Below, in pieces: positions 53,633-63,825 of a stretch of 64,000 bases of DNA. The DNA comes from Spirochaetia bacterium. GTDB taxonomy: Bacteria > Spirochaetota > Leptospiria > Turneriellales > JAOUOS01. The notes under the pieces were generated by a model. The model saw only the letters and a program-made list of their open reading frames with translations. It was not told the DNA's origin and did no database searches. Both the position numbers and the translations under genes were made by a program. Within the stretch, counting starts at the first letter, position 1, and each line of letters starts with the position of its first letter. The stretch lies in assembly GCA_029880285.1 (NCBI GenBank), contig JAOUOS010000014.1, forward strand, positions 1 to 64,000, in the 5' to 3' direction.

Positions 53633-56600
53633 ATGACAAAACTTATAAAAAAAGTAAAAAATTTATTTGTACTTAGAATGATCGCAGCCTTTATTTTTTT
53701 AGCGGCGCTCTTTTATATGATTTTTTTGGTGAGGTATACCTATAACTATAAACTTTTTGTAAGTCATGCTGAAGAAGACGTAAATAGTCATTCTGAACTG
53801 GTTCAAAACGCGGTTTATAATATATTTTCCGATATTCTCATTCTTTCAAAATCAGATGAGATTATTGAGTTTTCTACAAACTATCGCAAATACGATAAAG
53901 AAAAATCGGCGCGGGGTTTCTTAAGGTTTATGCGTTATAAAAATATTTATGATCAAATACGCTTTATTGATAATAACGGTTTTGAACAAATTAGAGTGAA
54001 TTATAATGACGGTAAGCCGGCAATTGTAGAAACCGTAAAGCTACAAAATAAAAGCAGCAGATATTATTTTAAAGAAAGTATTGAATTAAATCAAGACGAA
54101 ATCTATATTTCGCCGATGGATTTAAATGTAGAGGGTGCAGAGATTGAAAAACCCATAAAACCTGTAATTCGAATAGCGACGGTGATCTTTGATAAAAATG
54201 AAAGAAAAAAAGGGATAATTATTATAAATGTATTGGCAAATTACATTTTAAAAGCAGTAAATTCTCATGGCAAAGTTGAATCTGATATTCATAGTCTATT
54301 AAATGCCGAAGGATATTGGTTAAAAAGCGACTCAGAAGAAAAAGAATGGGGATTCATGTATGGCGACAAAAAAGATGTTAAATTTCAAAAAGAATATCCT
54401 AAAGAATGGGATAAGATAAGTGTAATAAAAGAAGGAACCATTGAAACAGAAAACGGTATTTTTGTTTTTAAGCAAATTTTTCCGGCTCGGTTTATGGTAA
54501 ATCTCGCCGAGAAGAAGGCTGTTTCGATTGATAAAAAATCCGAAAAATATCACTGGTTTCTTATTTCACAGGTACCTTTATTTAAAATAAACAAAAAGAG
54601 TAAAAGTATTCAATATGAGTTAATTCTTATATTTTCAATCGTTTATATTATAATTTCAGTAATTCTTTTTTTTATGTCAAAATACCAGAATAAAGAACGT
54701 TTAGCAAAAGAAGTCTTAAAAACTGCTCAATCACAACTGACCGAAATAAATAAAACCTTTTTAACTTTCACTCAAAATCATGAAGAGAACATCAATAAAA
54801 TTACGGTTCTGGCAGGCAAACTGCTTGGCGGATCCTGCGCTTTATATAACCGTCTTTCAGAAGGCATGCTTTGTTCACTGGGAATGTGGAACGCGCCGTC
54901 TGATTTTAATCCCTTTGATGAACCCGAGGGCCATATATGCTGCGATGTTATTCGGCAGAAAGAAGAAGGCGTTTTGCTTATACGAGATCTACAGAATACA
55001 GCGTACGCAAAAAGTGATCCTAATGTGGTATTATATAAACTTAAAACATATGCGGGTCACGCAGTAAAGCGTTACGATGAGGCAATTGGCTCTCTATGTG
55101 TTGTGTTCCAACAAGATATAGATCTATCTGAAAACCAGCTTGAGGTTTTAGGCATCTTAGCTTCGGCCATAGGTCTTGAAGAAGAAAGAATGGATGATAA
55201 TGCCGCTCTTATTAATGCCCGCATGAAAGCCGAGCAGGCGAGCCGGGTTAAAAGCGAGTTTTTAGCAAACATGAGCCACGAAATAAGAACCCCCATGAAT
55301 GCCATTATGGGTTTTACAAATCTTTTATCAGAGCAAGTAACGGAACAAAAACAGAAGTCATACGTAAATTCGGTACAGCTAGCCAGTAAAACGCTTCTGC
55401 AATTAATTAACGATATACTTGACTTATCAAAAATTGAAGCCGGCGCTTTTCATATTGAAAAAAAGAATTTTAATGTGCGTGATCTTTTTAATGAAATGAA
55501 AATTATTTTTTCTCAAAAAATTTCTGAGAAAAAGATAGACTTTCTGCTAGAAATAGAAAAAGAAATACCCGCGGCTATTGTTCATGATGAAATTCGGCTT
55601 CGTCAAATATTGCTTAACCTGCTTGGCAACGCGATAAAATTTACAGAGAAAGGTTATGTTAAATTATCTGTGACGAAAGAGTATGTTAAAGATAATGAAA
55701 ATATGTTCAATCTTAAATTTTCTGTTGAAGATACGGGTATTGGTATTAAAGAAAAAGATCAAAAAGCGGTATTTGAACCATTTTTTCAATCTAAAGAGCA
55801 GTCTCACTCTAAATATGGCGGCACGGGTCTTGGTCTTGCCATAACCAAAAGACTAATAGAAATGATGGGAGGATTTATTTCAATGCAAAGTACGGCAGGC
55901 AAAGGAACTATTTTTTCTGTAACAATAAAAAATGTCGTCGCGGCCGAACTTGAAAAAGAGCCGCAAAAACAAGAAAAAGTTTTACAGAACTATATTTTTG
56001 ATAAAGCAAATATTCTTATTGTTGATGATGTTTCTGAAAACCGGCTGTTAATTAAAGCATATCTTGAAAAATATGGTTTTACTATTTATGAGGCAGAAAA
56101 CGGTAAAGAAGCTGTAGAATTTGCCGAAAAGTTTTTTCCCAATTTAATTTTCATGGATATGCGCATGCCGGTAATGGAGGGTCATGAGGCAGTTAAAATC
56201 TTAAAAGAAAACGAAAAAACAAAGAAAATCCCCATTGTTATTTTAACGGCCTCTGTGATAAAAAGCGAGCAAAGTAATATTAAAGAAATGTGCGAAGGTT
56301 ATTTAAGAAAACCTATTCATAAAACAGATTTAATAGAAGAAACGGCAAAGCATCTTTCACATCGCATTGAAGATAAAACTCTGGCCCCAGAAGAAGACAG
56401 CCCTCTTCTTAACTATGAAAAATATATTGCCGGTAATGAGAAAGTTGACGAATCTGTACAAGATAAAACTTTAATAAATGAAATAATGCAAAAGATAAAA
56501 TATGAAATTGAACCTGAAAGCAAACAGCTTTCAGATGCCTCGTCAATAAGCGATTTTAGAGAATTTTCAGAAAAAATAAAAGAAATAAATAAAAAATATG

Positions 56601-56725
56601 AAAATCTATATCTTACGTATTTTACCGATAAACTTAATTATCATATAAATTTATATGACGCACGCGGCCTTTATGAAACAGTAAAAGACTTGTCTTTGGT
56701 AAAGGCAAAAATTAGAGGTGTCTAA
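53633..56725 (+). CDS. Transmembrane hybrid histidine kinase (Cache-GAF-HK-REC-tail)
   Basis: The 1030-residue protein has membrane segments at about 16-38 and 326-349 enclosing a periplasmic Cache-like sensor (YDQIRFIDNNGFEQIRVNY), a GAF domain (about 390-520, with conserved CxxxG-type Cys residues and HICCDVIRQ), a kinase core with His in NMSHEIRTPMNAIMGF and ATPase motifs DTGIGIKEKD and GTGLGLAITKRLIEM, a receiver with Asp in LIFMDMRMPVMEG, and a 100-residue helical tail (FREFSEKIKEINKKYENLYL). The tail is also in the kinase at 60877. It lacks an obvious HPt His, so further phosphotransfer is uncertain. Confidence 0.94.
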   Translation: MTKLIKKVKNLFVLRMIAAFIFLAALFYMIFLVRYTYNYKLFVSHAEEDVNSHSELVQNAVYNIFSDILILSKSDEIIEFSTNYRKYDKEKSARGFLRFMRYKNIYDQIRFIDNNGFEQIRVNYNDGKPAIVETVKLQNKSSRYYFKESIELNQDEIYISPMDLNVEGAEIEKPIKPVIRIATVIFDKNERKKGIIIINVLANYILKAVNSHGKVESDIHSLLNAEGYWLKSDSEEKEWGFMYGDKKDVKFQKEYPKEWDKISVIKEGTIETENGIFVFKQIFPARFMVNLAEKKAVSIDKKSEKYHWFLISQVPLFKINKKSKSIQYELILIFSIVYIIISVILFFMSKYQNKERLAKEVLKTAQSQLTEINKTFLTFTQNHEENINKITVLAGKLLGGSCALYNRLSEGMLCSLGMWNAPSDFNPFDEPEGHICCDVIRQKEEGVLLIRDLQNTAYAKSDPNVVLYKLKTYAGHAVKRYDEAIGSLCVVFQQDIDLSENQLEVLGILASAIGLEEERMDDNAALINARMKAEQASRVKSEFLANMSHEIRTPMNAIMGFTNLLSEQVTEQKQKSYVNSVQLASKTLLQLINDILDLSKIEAGAFHIEKKNFNVRDLFNEMKIIFSQKISEKKIDFLLEIEKEIPAAIVHDEIRLRQILLNLLGNAIKFTEKGYVKLSVTKEYVKDNENMFNLKFSVEDTGIGIKEKDQKAVFEPFFQSKEQSHSKYGGTGLGLAITKRLIEMMGGFISMQSTAGKGTIFSVTIKNVVAAELEKEPQKQEKVLQNYIFDKANILIVDDVSENRLLIKAYLEKYGFTIYEAENGKEAVEFAEKFFPNLIFMDMRMPVMEGHEAVKILKENEKTKKIPIVILTASVIKSEQSNIKEMCEGYLRKPIHKTDLIEETAKHLSHRIEDKTLAPEEDSPLLNYEKYIAGNEKVDESVQDKTLINEIMQKIKYEIEPESKQLSDASSISDFREFSEKIKEINKKYENLYLTYFTDKLNYHINLYDARGLYETVKDLSLVKAKIRGV

Positions 56726-56781
56726 AAGAATGTTTATATTTACTCGCGCAAAATGAAATTGTAACACAAATTATAATCTTT

Positions 56782-57162
56782 TTACGTAAAATCAGGAAAG
56801 TGTTTTTTTATTTTTTCAATTAATGTTTCTGTATTGTAGGGTTTGCCCAAAAAATCGTCGGCGCCATAATTTATTGCGTCTGCAATATCTTCTTTGTTTT
56901 TATTTGAACTACACATTATTACTTTTACGTTTAAATTATTATCACTCGCGAATTTTTTTATTCTTCTTAAAGCGACATATCCTGAAACGCCCGGCATTCT
57001 TATGTCAAGAAAAACAAGAGGGGGGGTTAGTTTTTCGTATAGTCTAGCTCCCTCGGTACCGTTTTTAGCGATATTTATTTCAACATTATGCGATTGTAAG
57101 CTTTGCTTAAAAATTTCTGCAAATAACGGTTCGTCTTCTATATATAAAATACGAAGTTTCAC
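56782..57162 (-). CDS. CheY-like single-domain response regulator
   Basis: The 126-residue receiver has IEDEP near the start, Asp in LVFLDIRMPGVSG, switch Ser in IMCSSNKN, and Lys in FLGKPYN. There is no output domain. It is encoded 12 bases downstream of the REC-first kinase gene, so the two may form an operon and a phosphorelay. Confidence 0.92.
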   Translation of the reverse strand: MKLRILYIEDEPLFAEIFKQSLQSHNVEINIAKNGTEGARLYEKLTPPLVFLDIRMPGVSGYVALRRIKKFASDNNLNVKVIMCSSNKNKEDIADAINYGADDFLGKPYNTETLIEKIKKHFPDFT

Positions 57163-57174
57163 TTTTATAACAAT

Positions 57175-58281
57175 TTATGACGATTTTAATGTAATTTTTA
57201 CTTCGGTACCAACCTCTCCCGAAGTATCACCTTTTTCCCATGAATTAATTTCAATTTCACCGCCGTATGAGTTAATAAATTTTTTAACCAAAGGCATACC
57301 AAAACCGGTACCTTGTTCATTTTCGGTTCCGGTTCTTGTTGTTACTGAATTTAATTTAAAAAGGTTCTCTTTAATGCTTTTAGGCATTCCCATGCCAAAA
57401 TCTCTAATAGTTAATTGAGTGTTATCATTAACACTTTGGGACGAAATGTTAATACTTGATCCTTTTTCTGAAAATTTTATAGCGTTTGTTAATAAATTAT
57501 TAATTACTGAGTTTATAAAAGTTGTTTTTTCAACTTTTACCTTAACATCAATAGGCACATCAATATCCATCTTTATATTTTTTTCTTTTATTTTTGAGTC
57601 AATAATTTTAGCTGATTCTTCAATTAAAGGTTTAAGCTGAAAGACTTCTGTTTCAAATTTTAATTTGCTTTCTTCAAGAGCTCTTAACGTTTTAATCACT
57701 TCTATAATATTTCCCGCGTTTTTAATTGCCGTTTGCATTGTATCAATATTATCAAGCATAAAATCTTTGTCTTCTGAACCTAGTTCTAGAATACCTTGTA
57801 CCGCATAAATAGGATTACCTAAGTCATGACATAAAATATGCACGAGTTCCTTAAAGCTTGTATTGCTTTGTTTTAGCCTTTCTGTTGTGCGTCTTAACGT
57901 TGTATGTGTTTCAATGCGTTTTAAAAGTTCAGAAGAATTAAACGGTTTAGTTACATAATCTACGCCGCCAACTTCAAAACCTTTAACGATATCTTCAGTT
58001 TCAACTTTTGCCGTTAAAAAAATTACGGGAATATTTTTTGTTTTTTCAGATTCTTTAAGCTTTTTGCATGTTTCAAAGCCGTTTAGCTCTGGCATCATGA
58101 CATCTAGCAGTATAATATCATGAATTTTTTCATCAGCTATTTTTAATGCCTGTACCCCGTTTTGAGCGGCGTATATTTTATAGTTTTTTGATTCTAAAAG
58201 ACTTCCTAATACCTGAATATTTTCTGGCGTGTCGTCTACTATTAAAACTGAAACCGGCATGTCTTTTATTGTTTCTGGCAT
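57175..58281 (-). CDS. REC-HK protein (receiver-first histidine kinase)
   Basis: The 368-residue protein has an N-terminal receiver (IVDDTPENIQVL; Asp in IILLDVMMPELNG; Lys in VTKPFNS) followed by a kinase domain with His in HILCHDLGNPIYAVQGIL and ATPase motifs RDFGMGMPKSIKE and GTGFGMPLVKKFI. It has no sensor domain, so it is probably a relay: the receiver gets phosphate from another kinase and gates its own activity. It lies 73 bases after the 58355 kinase gene. Confidence 0.93.
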   Translation of the reverse strand: MPETIKDMPVSVLIVDDTPENIQVLGSLLESKNYKIYAAQNGVQALKIADEKIHDIILLDVMMPELNGFETCKKLKESEKTKNIPVIFLTAKVETEDIVKGFEVGGVDYVTKPFNSSELLKRIETHTTLRRTTERLKQSNTSFKELVHILCHDLGNPIYAVQGILELGSEDKDFMLDNIDTMQTAIKNAGNIIEVIKTLRALEESKLKFETEVFQLKPLIEESAKIIDSKIKEKNIKMDIDVPIDVKVKVEKTTFINSVINNLLTNAIKFSEKGSSINISSQSVNDNTQLTIRDFGMGMPKSIKENLFKLNSVTTRTGTENEQGTGFGMPLVKKFINSYGGEIEINSWEKGDTSGEVGTEVKITLKSS

Positions 58282-58354
58282 TTTATTTTCCTTAATAAGT
58301 CATTTGTAAAAATATTGTCAATTTTATTTTTAATTTCGTATTGTCATCAAATTA

Positions 58355-60805
58355 TTAGGCTGTAAATCTTCTTACGCGCGGCTCAAGATTTTCTATGGTA
58401 ATGGGTTTTGTAATAAAATCGTCTGCACCGTATGTAAATATTTGATCCCGTGTTTCTATTTTATCTTCTATAGTAATTACAAGCGCCGGAATTGTTTTAA
58501 GTGTTTCTTTTGACTTTAGGTATTCTAAAAATTCAAAACCGTTCATGTCGGGCATGTTTATATCTAATAATATTAAATGAGGAATTTCTTTGTCAAGAAT
58601 TTTTACAGCCTGCCTGCCGTTTTCAGCTTCTGTGAAATTCAAATTTAGTTTTTCAAGATATTTCTTAAGTAAATTTCTTTCGGCCTTTTTGTCTTCTACT
58701 ATAAGTACCCGCGGCGTAATATTTGGCAATTCTAAAAAGAAAGTGCTTCCTTTTTGTAGAGTCGATTCTACATATATATTACCGTCATGAGCTTTAAATA
58801 TATCATAAACCAGAGGCATGCCAAAACCGGTGCCTAATTCGCCGTGCGTTCCTATGGTAGTGGTTTTTTCTTCATATTTAAAAAGATGGGGTATTGACTT
58901 TGGATGAATGCCAACACCGGTATCTTCTACGGCAATTGTAATTGGATTTTCTTTCGCCAGATATATCTTTATAATATCATTTTCTTTACAAAACTTTATG
59001 GCATTTGACATAACATTTGAAACTGCTTCTGTAAATAAACGCTCATCGGCAAAAATTCTTGTATAGAGAGGGAGTTCATTAATTATTAAAATCTTTTTTT
59101 TATTAGAAATTGATATAAAGTTTTTAATAACTTTTTCTACAATTGATTTTGCGTTAAAGAATTCATGTTTAATTTTAATTTTTCCGCTTTTAATTTTACT
59201 TAAATTTAATATTTCGTTGATTAAGTTATTCATTTCTGAAGATGCTCGTAAGCCTTCATTTATCCAGTCTTTTTCTTCTGCCGTATGCGAAGTAACAGAT
59301 TGAAGAAGTTGAAAATATCCAGATACGGCATTTAAAGGATTTTTTAAATCATGTGAAACTAAAGCCACAAATTTATCTTTTAATGAATTGGCTTCTTCAG
59401 CGTCATTTTTGGCTTTTCTTAGTTCAAATTCAGCTTTTTTTCTTTCTGATATATCTTGAAAAGCTACCTGAATTACTTTTTCACCTTTATATTCAACGGG
59501 AGCGGCCGCTACTTCAACGTCAATTGTTTTGCCGTCAAGGCGTATAAATTTTTCTTCAACAATAGGCTGGGGCTGGTTTGTTTTCATCATTGTAATAATT
59601 CTTTCGCGAACAGTTTCTATTGAGTCGGGATGTACGACCTGCATTACCTGACCATCTAATACTTCTTGTTCGCTTGATGCCTTTAATATTTTTACTGCCA
59701 TTTCATTAACCAAAAGAGGATTTTTACCGTCATGCAGTATAATGGCAAAAGGCGCCATTTGTACCAGCCTTTTATACCGTTGTTCGCTTTTTTTTAGTTC
59801 TGTCAAATTGCTTATGAACGCAAAGCATCCTATTGGTTTATTATTATTATCTTTTAACGTAGTAGCGTGAAAAAATGTGTGTATATCTTTGCCGTTTTTA
59901 TGTTTTAGATCAACTTCATATTCCCTATGAAATGTTACAGAAAGTCTTGCCATTTGTTCTTTTAAGATATTCGCGTTTTTTTCATCTACAAAGTCAAAAG
60001 GTTTTTTCCCCAGCATTTCTTCACGTGTGTAACCTAACATTTTACAAAGAGAATCGTTAACGTCAGCCGTTTCTTGATTTTTGTTTGTTAACCAGTAGCC
60101 TTCCTGCGTAGTATTTATTATATCTCTGTATTTTTTTTCACTTTCAGTCAAGGCTTTCTCAATCTTTTCTTTTTTAAAAATTTCATTTTTTAGCGAATTG
60201 TTTGTTTTTGTTAATTCAGCAGTTCTTAAAGCAACTTGTTCTTCCAGTGCCGATATATAATTTTGCTTTTCTTGATATAAAACAGCGTTTTCAACAGCTA
60301 ATGCCATCTGGTTAGAAACAGTATGATATAAGGTTATATCAGAATCAGAAAAAACTCTTGGTTTGCCTATGGTGCCTAAAATAAGAACTCCTACCGAGCG
60401 GTTTTCTACTATTAAAGGCAAATATAATAAAGAATGTAAATTTCGTGCTTGAATAATTTCTTTTTCTGCAGTAGATAATTTTACGCTTGAAACATTGTCT
60501 ACTGCGATAGGGTATCGTTTTGATATTGATTGTTCAATATGAGGATGATCCTTAAGTTTTGCCTTGCGAAAATGCTCAGGAAACTCAGGCGGCAGGGGAG
60601 GGGTTGTCGCTCCCAAATATAATTCATCTTTTTGAACAAGGTAGATGGCGCCACTGTCAAGTTTTGCCAGTTGAGAGGCGTTGTCAATTACCGTTTGAAG
60701 AACGGTTTCTAAATTTAATGTTGTGGTAAGTGTCTGGCTTATGTTAAATAAAGCCGATAAATCGTTTTGGTTTTCTTTCACAATCTCTTTAGATTCTTTC
60801 AGCAT
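58355..60805 (-). CDS. GAF-PAS-PAS hybrid histidine kinase with receiver
   Basis: The 816-residue cytoplasmic protein has a GAF domain (about 25-180), a coiled linker, two PAS domains (about 230-345 and 350-460, with PAC segments such as GCFAFISNLTELK), a kinase domain with His in LVSHDLKNPLNAVSGYF and ATPase motifs DTGVGIHPKS and GTGFGMPLVYDIFKA, and a C-terminal receiver with Asp in LILLDINMPDMNG. The GTGFGMPLV ATPase motif is also in the neighbour at 57175, so the two are likely related by duplication. Confidence 0.94.
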   Translation of the reverse strand: MLKESKEIVKENQNDLSALFNISQTLTTTLNLETVLQTVIDNASQLAKLDSGAIYLVQKDELYLGATTPPLPPEFPEHFRKAKLKDHPHIEQSISKRYPIAVDNVSSVKLSTAEKEIIQARNLHSLLYLPLIVENRSVGVLILGTIGKPRVFSDSDITLYHTVSNQMALAVENAVLYQEKQNYISALEEQVALRTAELTKTNNSLKNEIFKKEKIEKALTESEKKYRDIINTTQEGYWLTNKNQETADVNDSLCKMLGYTREEMLGKKPFDFVDEKNANILKEQMARLSVTFHREYEVDLKHKNGKDIHTFFHATTLKDNNNKPIGCFAFISNLTELKKSEQRYKRLVQMAPFAIILHDGKNPLLVNEMAVKILKASSEQEVLDGQVMQVVHPDSIETVRERIITMMKTNQPQPIVEEKFIRLDGKTIDVEVAAAPVEYKGEKVIQVAFQDISERKKAEFELRKAKNDAEEANSLKDKFVALVSHDLKNPLNAVSGYFQLLQSVTSHTAEEKDWINEGLRASSEMNNLINEILNLSKIKSGKIKIKHEFFNAKSIVEKVIKNFISISNKKKILIINELPLYTRIFADERLFTEAVSNVMSNAIKFCKENDIIKIYLAKENPITIAVEDTGVGIHPKSIPHLFKYEEKTTTIGTHGELGTGFGMPLVYDIFKAHDGNIYVESTLQKGSTFFLELPNITPRVLIVEDKKAERNLLKKYLEKLNLNFTEAENGRQAVKILDKEIPHLILLDINMPDMNGFEFLEYLKSKETLKTIPALVITIEDKIETRDQIFTYGADDFITKPITIENLEPRVRRFTA

Positions 60806-60876
60806 ATTATCAGTTTGCTTGCTTTATAAAAAGTATTATATAAAATAAGTTCATATAATACTAATAATTTTTATTA

Positions 60877-63825
60877 TTAACTATTTAATTTATCCATTAA
60901 ATTTTTTGCTGCATTGACGGTTTTTAATAAACCCAGCATATCAAATAAATTTAAATGATAATATAGCTTGTCAATAAAGATTAATAAATATTCATTATTA
61001 TAGCTCGTATTTATTTCTTTAAGTTTTTCGGTAAAAATTCTAAAATCAGAAAAAGAAGAGCTTTCAGATAAAGTGTCATTGTTTGCTTTTATCACAATTT
61101 CAACTTGGTTTATTAATTCTTGTATTATTTCGCTGCTTTGATTTTGGGGTCTTTCAATTTTGTCATCGCCCAGAATGTATCTTTGAAATTGTTTATTTAT
61201 ATCTTCTTCGTCTTTAATACTTTTGCCTTCTTTATTATTCTGGTCACTTTTTTCTAATTCTTTATAAGAAATATGTTTTGCTATTTCATTAATTAAATCT
61301 TTTTTATGAATGGGTTTTCTTAAATAACCTTCTGTAATTGTTTTTATTTTTTCTTCAGAAGATTTCATGCCCGAAGCGGTTAAAGCAATAATTGGTATTT
61401 GTTTTGTGTTTTCTTTTTCTTTTAAAATTTTAATGGCATCGTATCCATCCATAACTGGCATGCGCATATCCATAAATATTAAATTAGGCTGATGTGTTTC
61501 GGCAAGATTTACCCCTATTTCTCCGTTTTCAGCCTCTATCATATCAAAATCATATTTTTCAAGATATCCTTTTACCAGTTCGCGGTTTTCAGCGATATCA
61601 TCAACCACTAGAATTTTTGCCTCTTCGAAAACAAAATTTTTATCATTGATATTATCTTTTTTCTTATCAATTTCAATAGAAGCGATGGCCACATTTTTTA
61701 TGTTTAAGTAAAATTTTGTACCTTTGCCTTGTTCGCTTTCTAAAGAAATAGTTCCGCCCATCATTTCTACCAGTCTTTTGGTTATAGTAAGCCCAAGGCC
61801 CGTGCCGCCGTATTTAGAATGAGATTGATCTTTTGACTGAAGGAACGCTTTAAAGATATTATCCTGATCTTCTTTTTTTATGCCTATACCGGTATCTTCA
61901 ACGCTGAATTTTAAGTTTATTTTACTTGTGTCTTCTTCGGTATATTCTTTTGTAACCGATAATTTAACATAGCCTTTTTCGGTAAATTTAACGGCATTGC
62001 CTATTAAGTTTAATAAAATTTGTCTTAATCTAATTTCATCGTGAATAAGGCCGCCGGGTATTTGAGGTTCTATATCAAGAATAAATTCTATATTTTTCTC
62101 AGAAATTTTTTGTTCAAATACCGATTTTATATCTTTTAACATTTCATGCGGATTAAACGCGTTATACTGAATATCTAATGCTCCGGCTTCAATTTTAGAC
62201 ATATCTAAAATATCATTGATTAAAGTTAAAAGAGTTTTGCTGGCAGAATTTATTGATTTTAAATATGACTTATGCTGAGGGTCAGAAATTTTTTCATTTA
62301 AAATGTTAGTAAAACCCATAATAGCGTTCATGGGGGTTCTTATTTCGTGGCTCATATTGGCCACAAAATCACTTTTGGCTTTATTGGCGGCCTCAGCGGC
62401 TATTTTGGCTTTAATAAGATCTTCTTCTTTTTTCTTTCTCTCTGATATATTTTTAAAATAACCAAAGTGGCACATTCTACCTTTGTACATAACGAAATTT
62501 AAAGAAATTTCTACGGGAACTATTTCTTTACCGCCTTTTATCTTATGCTGCGATTCTATAAATAAATTTTTAATTTTTTTAACTTCTTCAACATGTTCAT
62601 CCAGTTTATCAAACGAAAAATTAGGATCCCAGTCGGGTATGCGCCAGGTTAGTATTTCTTCTTTAGGTACGCCAAAATGAGTAACAGCGGCCTCGTTAAC
62701 ATAAATCATTTTACATTTATCGTTATCGTCAATTAAAAATATGGGGTCGCCGCTTTTTTCAATCATTAATCTATATAATTCAAGGTCGTCATGGGCTCTT
62801 ACGCGTTCGGTTATATCAAGACATGAACCGTATGATACTAAAGGATTTTTATTCTCATCATATTTTGTTTCGAGTCTTTCATAAATATATTTTATGCGAT
62901 TATCTGCCATTAATAATTTAAATTCAAGGTCAAATGCTTTGCCTGTTTCAATCGCTTTAAGATATGTTTTTTTTACCAATTCTTTGTCTTCAGGATGAAC
63001 AATACTTAAAAATAAATCAAAGTTTGGTTTTTGGTTTAGGTTAACTTCATAAATATAATGTTTTTCTTCTGACCAGGTAATTTCGTTTTTCAAATGGTCA
63101 ATTTTAAAGGAACCCAGCTGGGCAATTCTTTGCGCTTCGTTTAAAAGTTTTTCAAATTCTTCTCTTCGGTTTAATTCATTTTTAAGAATTGAAATATTAT
63201 TTCGAAAAATACCCGCGCCTATAATAGATACAGTCATTAAAAACATTAAAAATAATAATAAATGCGCATTTTTTATTTTGTTTATGGTCTTCTCTGTTTC
63301 AATTTGATGAACTTGAGCGTTAGAATCAAGAAGTTTAATGAAAATATCAGCTGTTTTTATAATAGCTGTACTTAAATATTCAATAGTTTGATATTTTTCT
63401 TCAGAAAGTATTTTTTCAACTTCAAGCAAAAAGGCTTCAGAATCTCTGATGGTAAAGGCGGTACCGCCATAGTATAAATCTTTTTCATCTTGTGTTAAAG
63501 TAATGCTTTTATTTTTTATTTTTGTTTCACCTAATAAAAAATTTAACTGGTTTTTATAAGTTGAAATAAGGTTTTTTATTTCACTTTTGTAAAAAGTTTT
63601 TCTGTTTTCGTCTTCGGCTTCTACCAGTTGGTGAATTTTTACCATAATACTTTGCGAAATCATTCTTTGACGGCCGGCTATATTTATTTTCATGGCCGTA
63701 TTCTGCTCTAAAGATGAAACAAAATATCCAATGAGTATTTCAAAAACAGCAAATAACAATAGTATGCCAAGAACAAGATACTGTCTTTTTCTAATTGATT
63801 TAATGATATTTGTGTTAGCTTTCAC
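60877..63825 (-). CDS. Transmembrane hybrid histidine kinase (PilJ-like-PAS-PAS-HK-REC-tail)
   Basis: The 982-residue protein has membrane segments at about 15-36 and 192-212 bracketing a PilJ/NarX-like helical sensor (INIAGRQRMISQSI), two PAS domains (about 225-345 and 350-480), a kinase core with His in NMSHEIRTPMNAIMGF and GTGLGLTITKRLVEM, a receiver with Asp in LIFMDMRMPVMDG, and a C-terminal helical tail (FRIFTEKLKEINTSYNNEYL) shared with the kinase at 53633. From the dimerisation helix onward the two proteins are clear paralogues with different sensor halves. Confidence 0.94.
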   Translation of the reverse strand: MKANTNIIKSIRKRQYLVLGILLLFAVFEILIGYFVSSLEQNTAMKINIAGRQRMISQSIMVKIHQLVEAEDENRKTFYKSEIKNLISTYKNQLNFLLGETKIKNKSITLTQDEKDLYYGGTAFTIRDSEAFLLEVEKILSEEKYQTIEYLSTAIIKTADIFIKLLDSNAQVHQIETEKTINKIKNAHLLLFLMFLMTVSIIGAGIFRNNISILKNELNRREEFEKLLNEAQRIAQLGSFKIDHLKNEITWSEEKHYIYEVNLNQKPNFDLFLSIVHPEDKELVKKTYLKAIETGKAFDLEFKLLMADNRIKYIYERLETKYDENKNPLVSYGSCLDITERVRAHDDLELYRLMIEKSGDPIFLIDDNDKCKMIYVNEAAVTHFGVPKEEILTWRIPDWDPNFSFDKLDEHVEEVKKIKNLFIESQHKIKGGKEIVPVEISLNFVMYKGRMCHFGYFKNISERKKKEEDLIKAKIAAEAANKAKSDFVANMSHEIRTPMNAIMGFTNILNEKISDPQHKSYLKSINSASKTLLTLINDILDMSKIEAGALDIQYNAFNPHEMLKDIKSVFEQKISEKNIEFILDIEPQIPGGLIHDEIRLRQILLNLIGNAVKFTEKGYVKLSVTKEYTEEDTSKINLKFSVEDTGIGIKKEDQDNIFKAFLQSKDQSHSKYGGTGLGLTITKRLVEMMGGTISLESEQGKGTKFYLNIKNVAIASIEIDKKKDNINDKNFVFEEAKILVVDDIAENRELVKGYLEKYDFDMIEAENGEIGVNLAETHQPNLIFMDMRMPVMDGYDAIKILKEKENTKQIPIIALTASGMKSSEEKIKTITEGYLRKPIHKKDLINEIAKHISYKELEKSDQNNKEGKSIKDEEDINKQFQRYILGDDKIERPQNQSSEIIQELINQVEIVIKANNDTLSESSSFSDFRIFTEKLKEINTSYNNEYLLIFIDKLYYHLNLFDMLGLLKTVNAAKNLMDKLNS

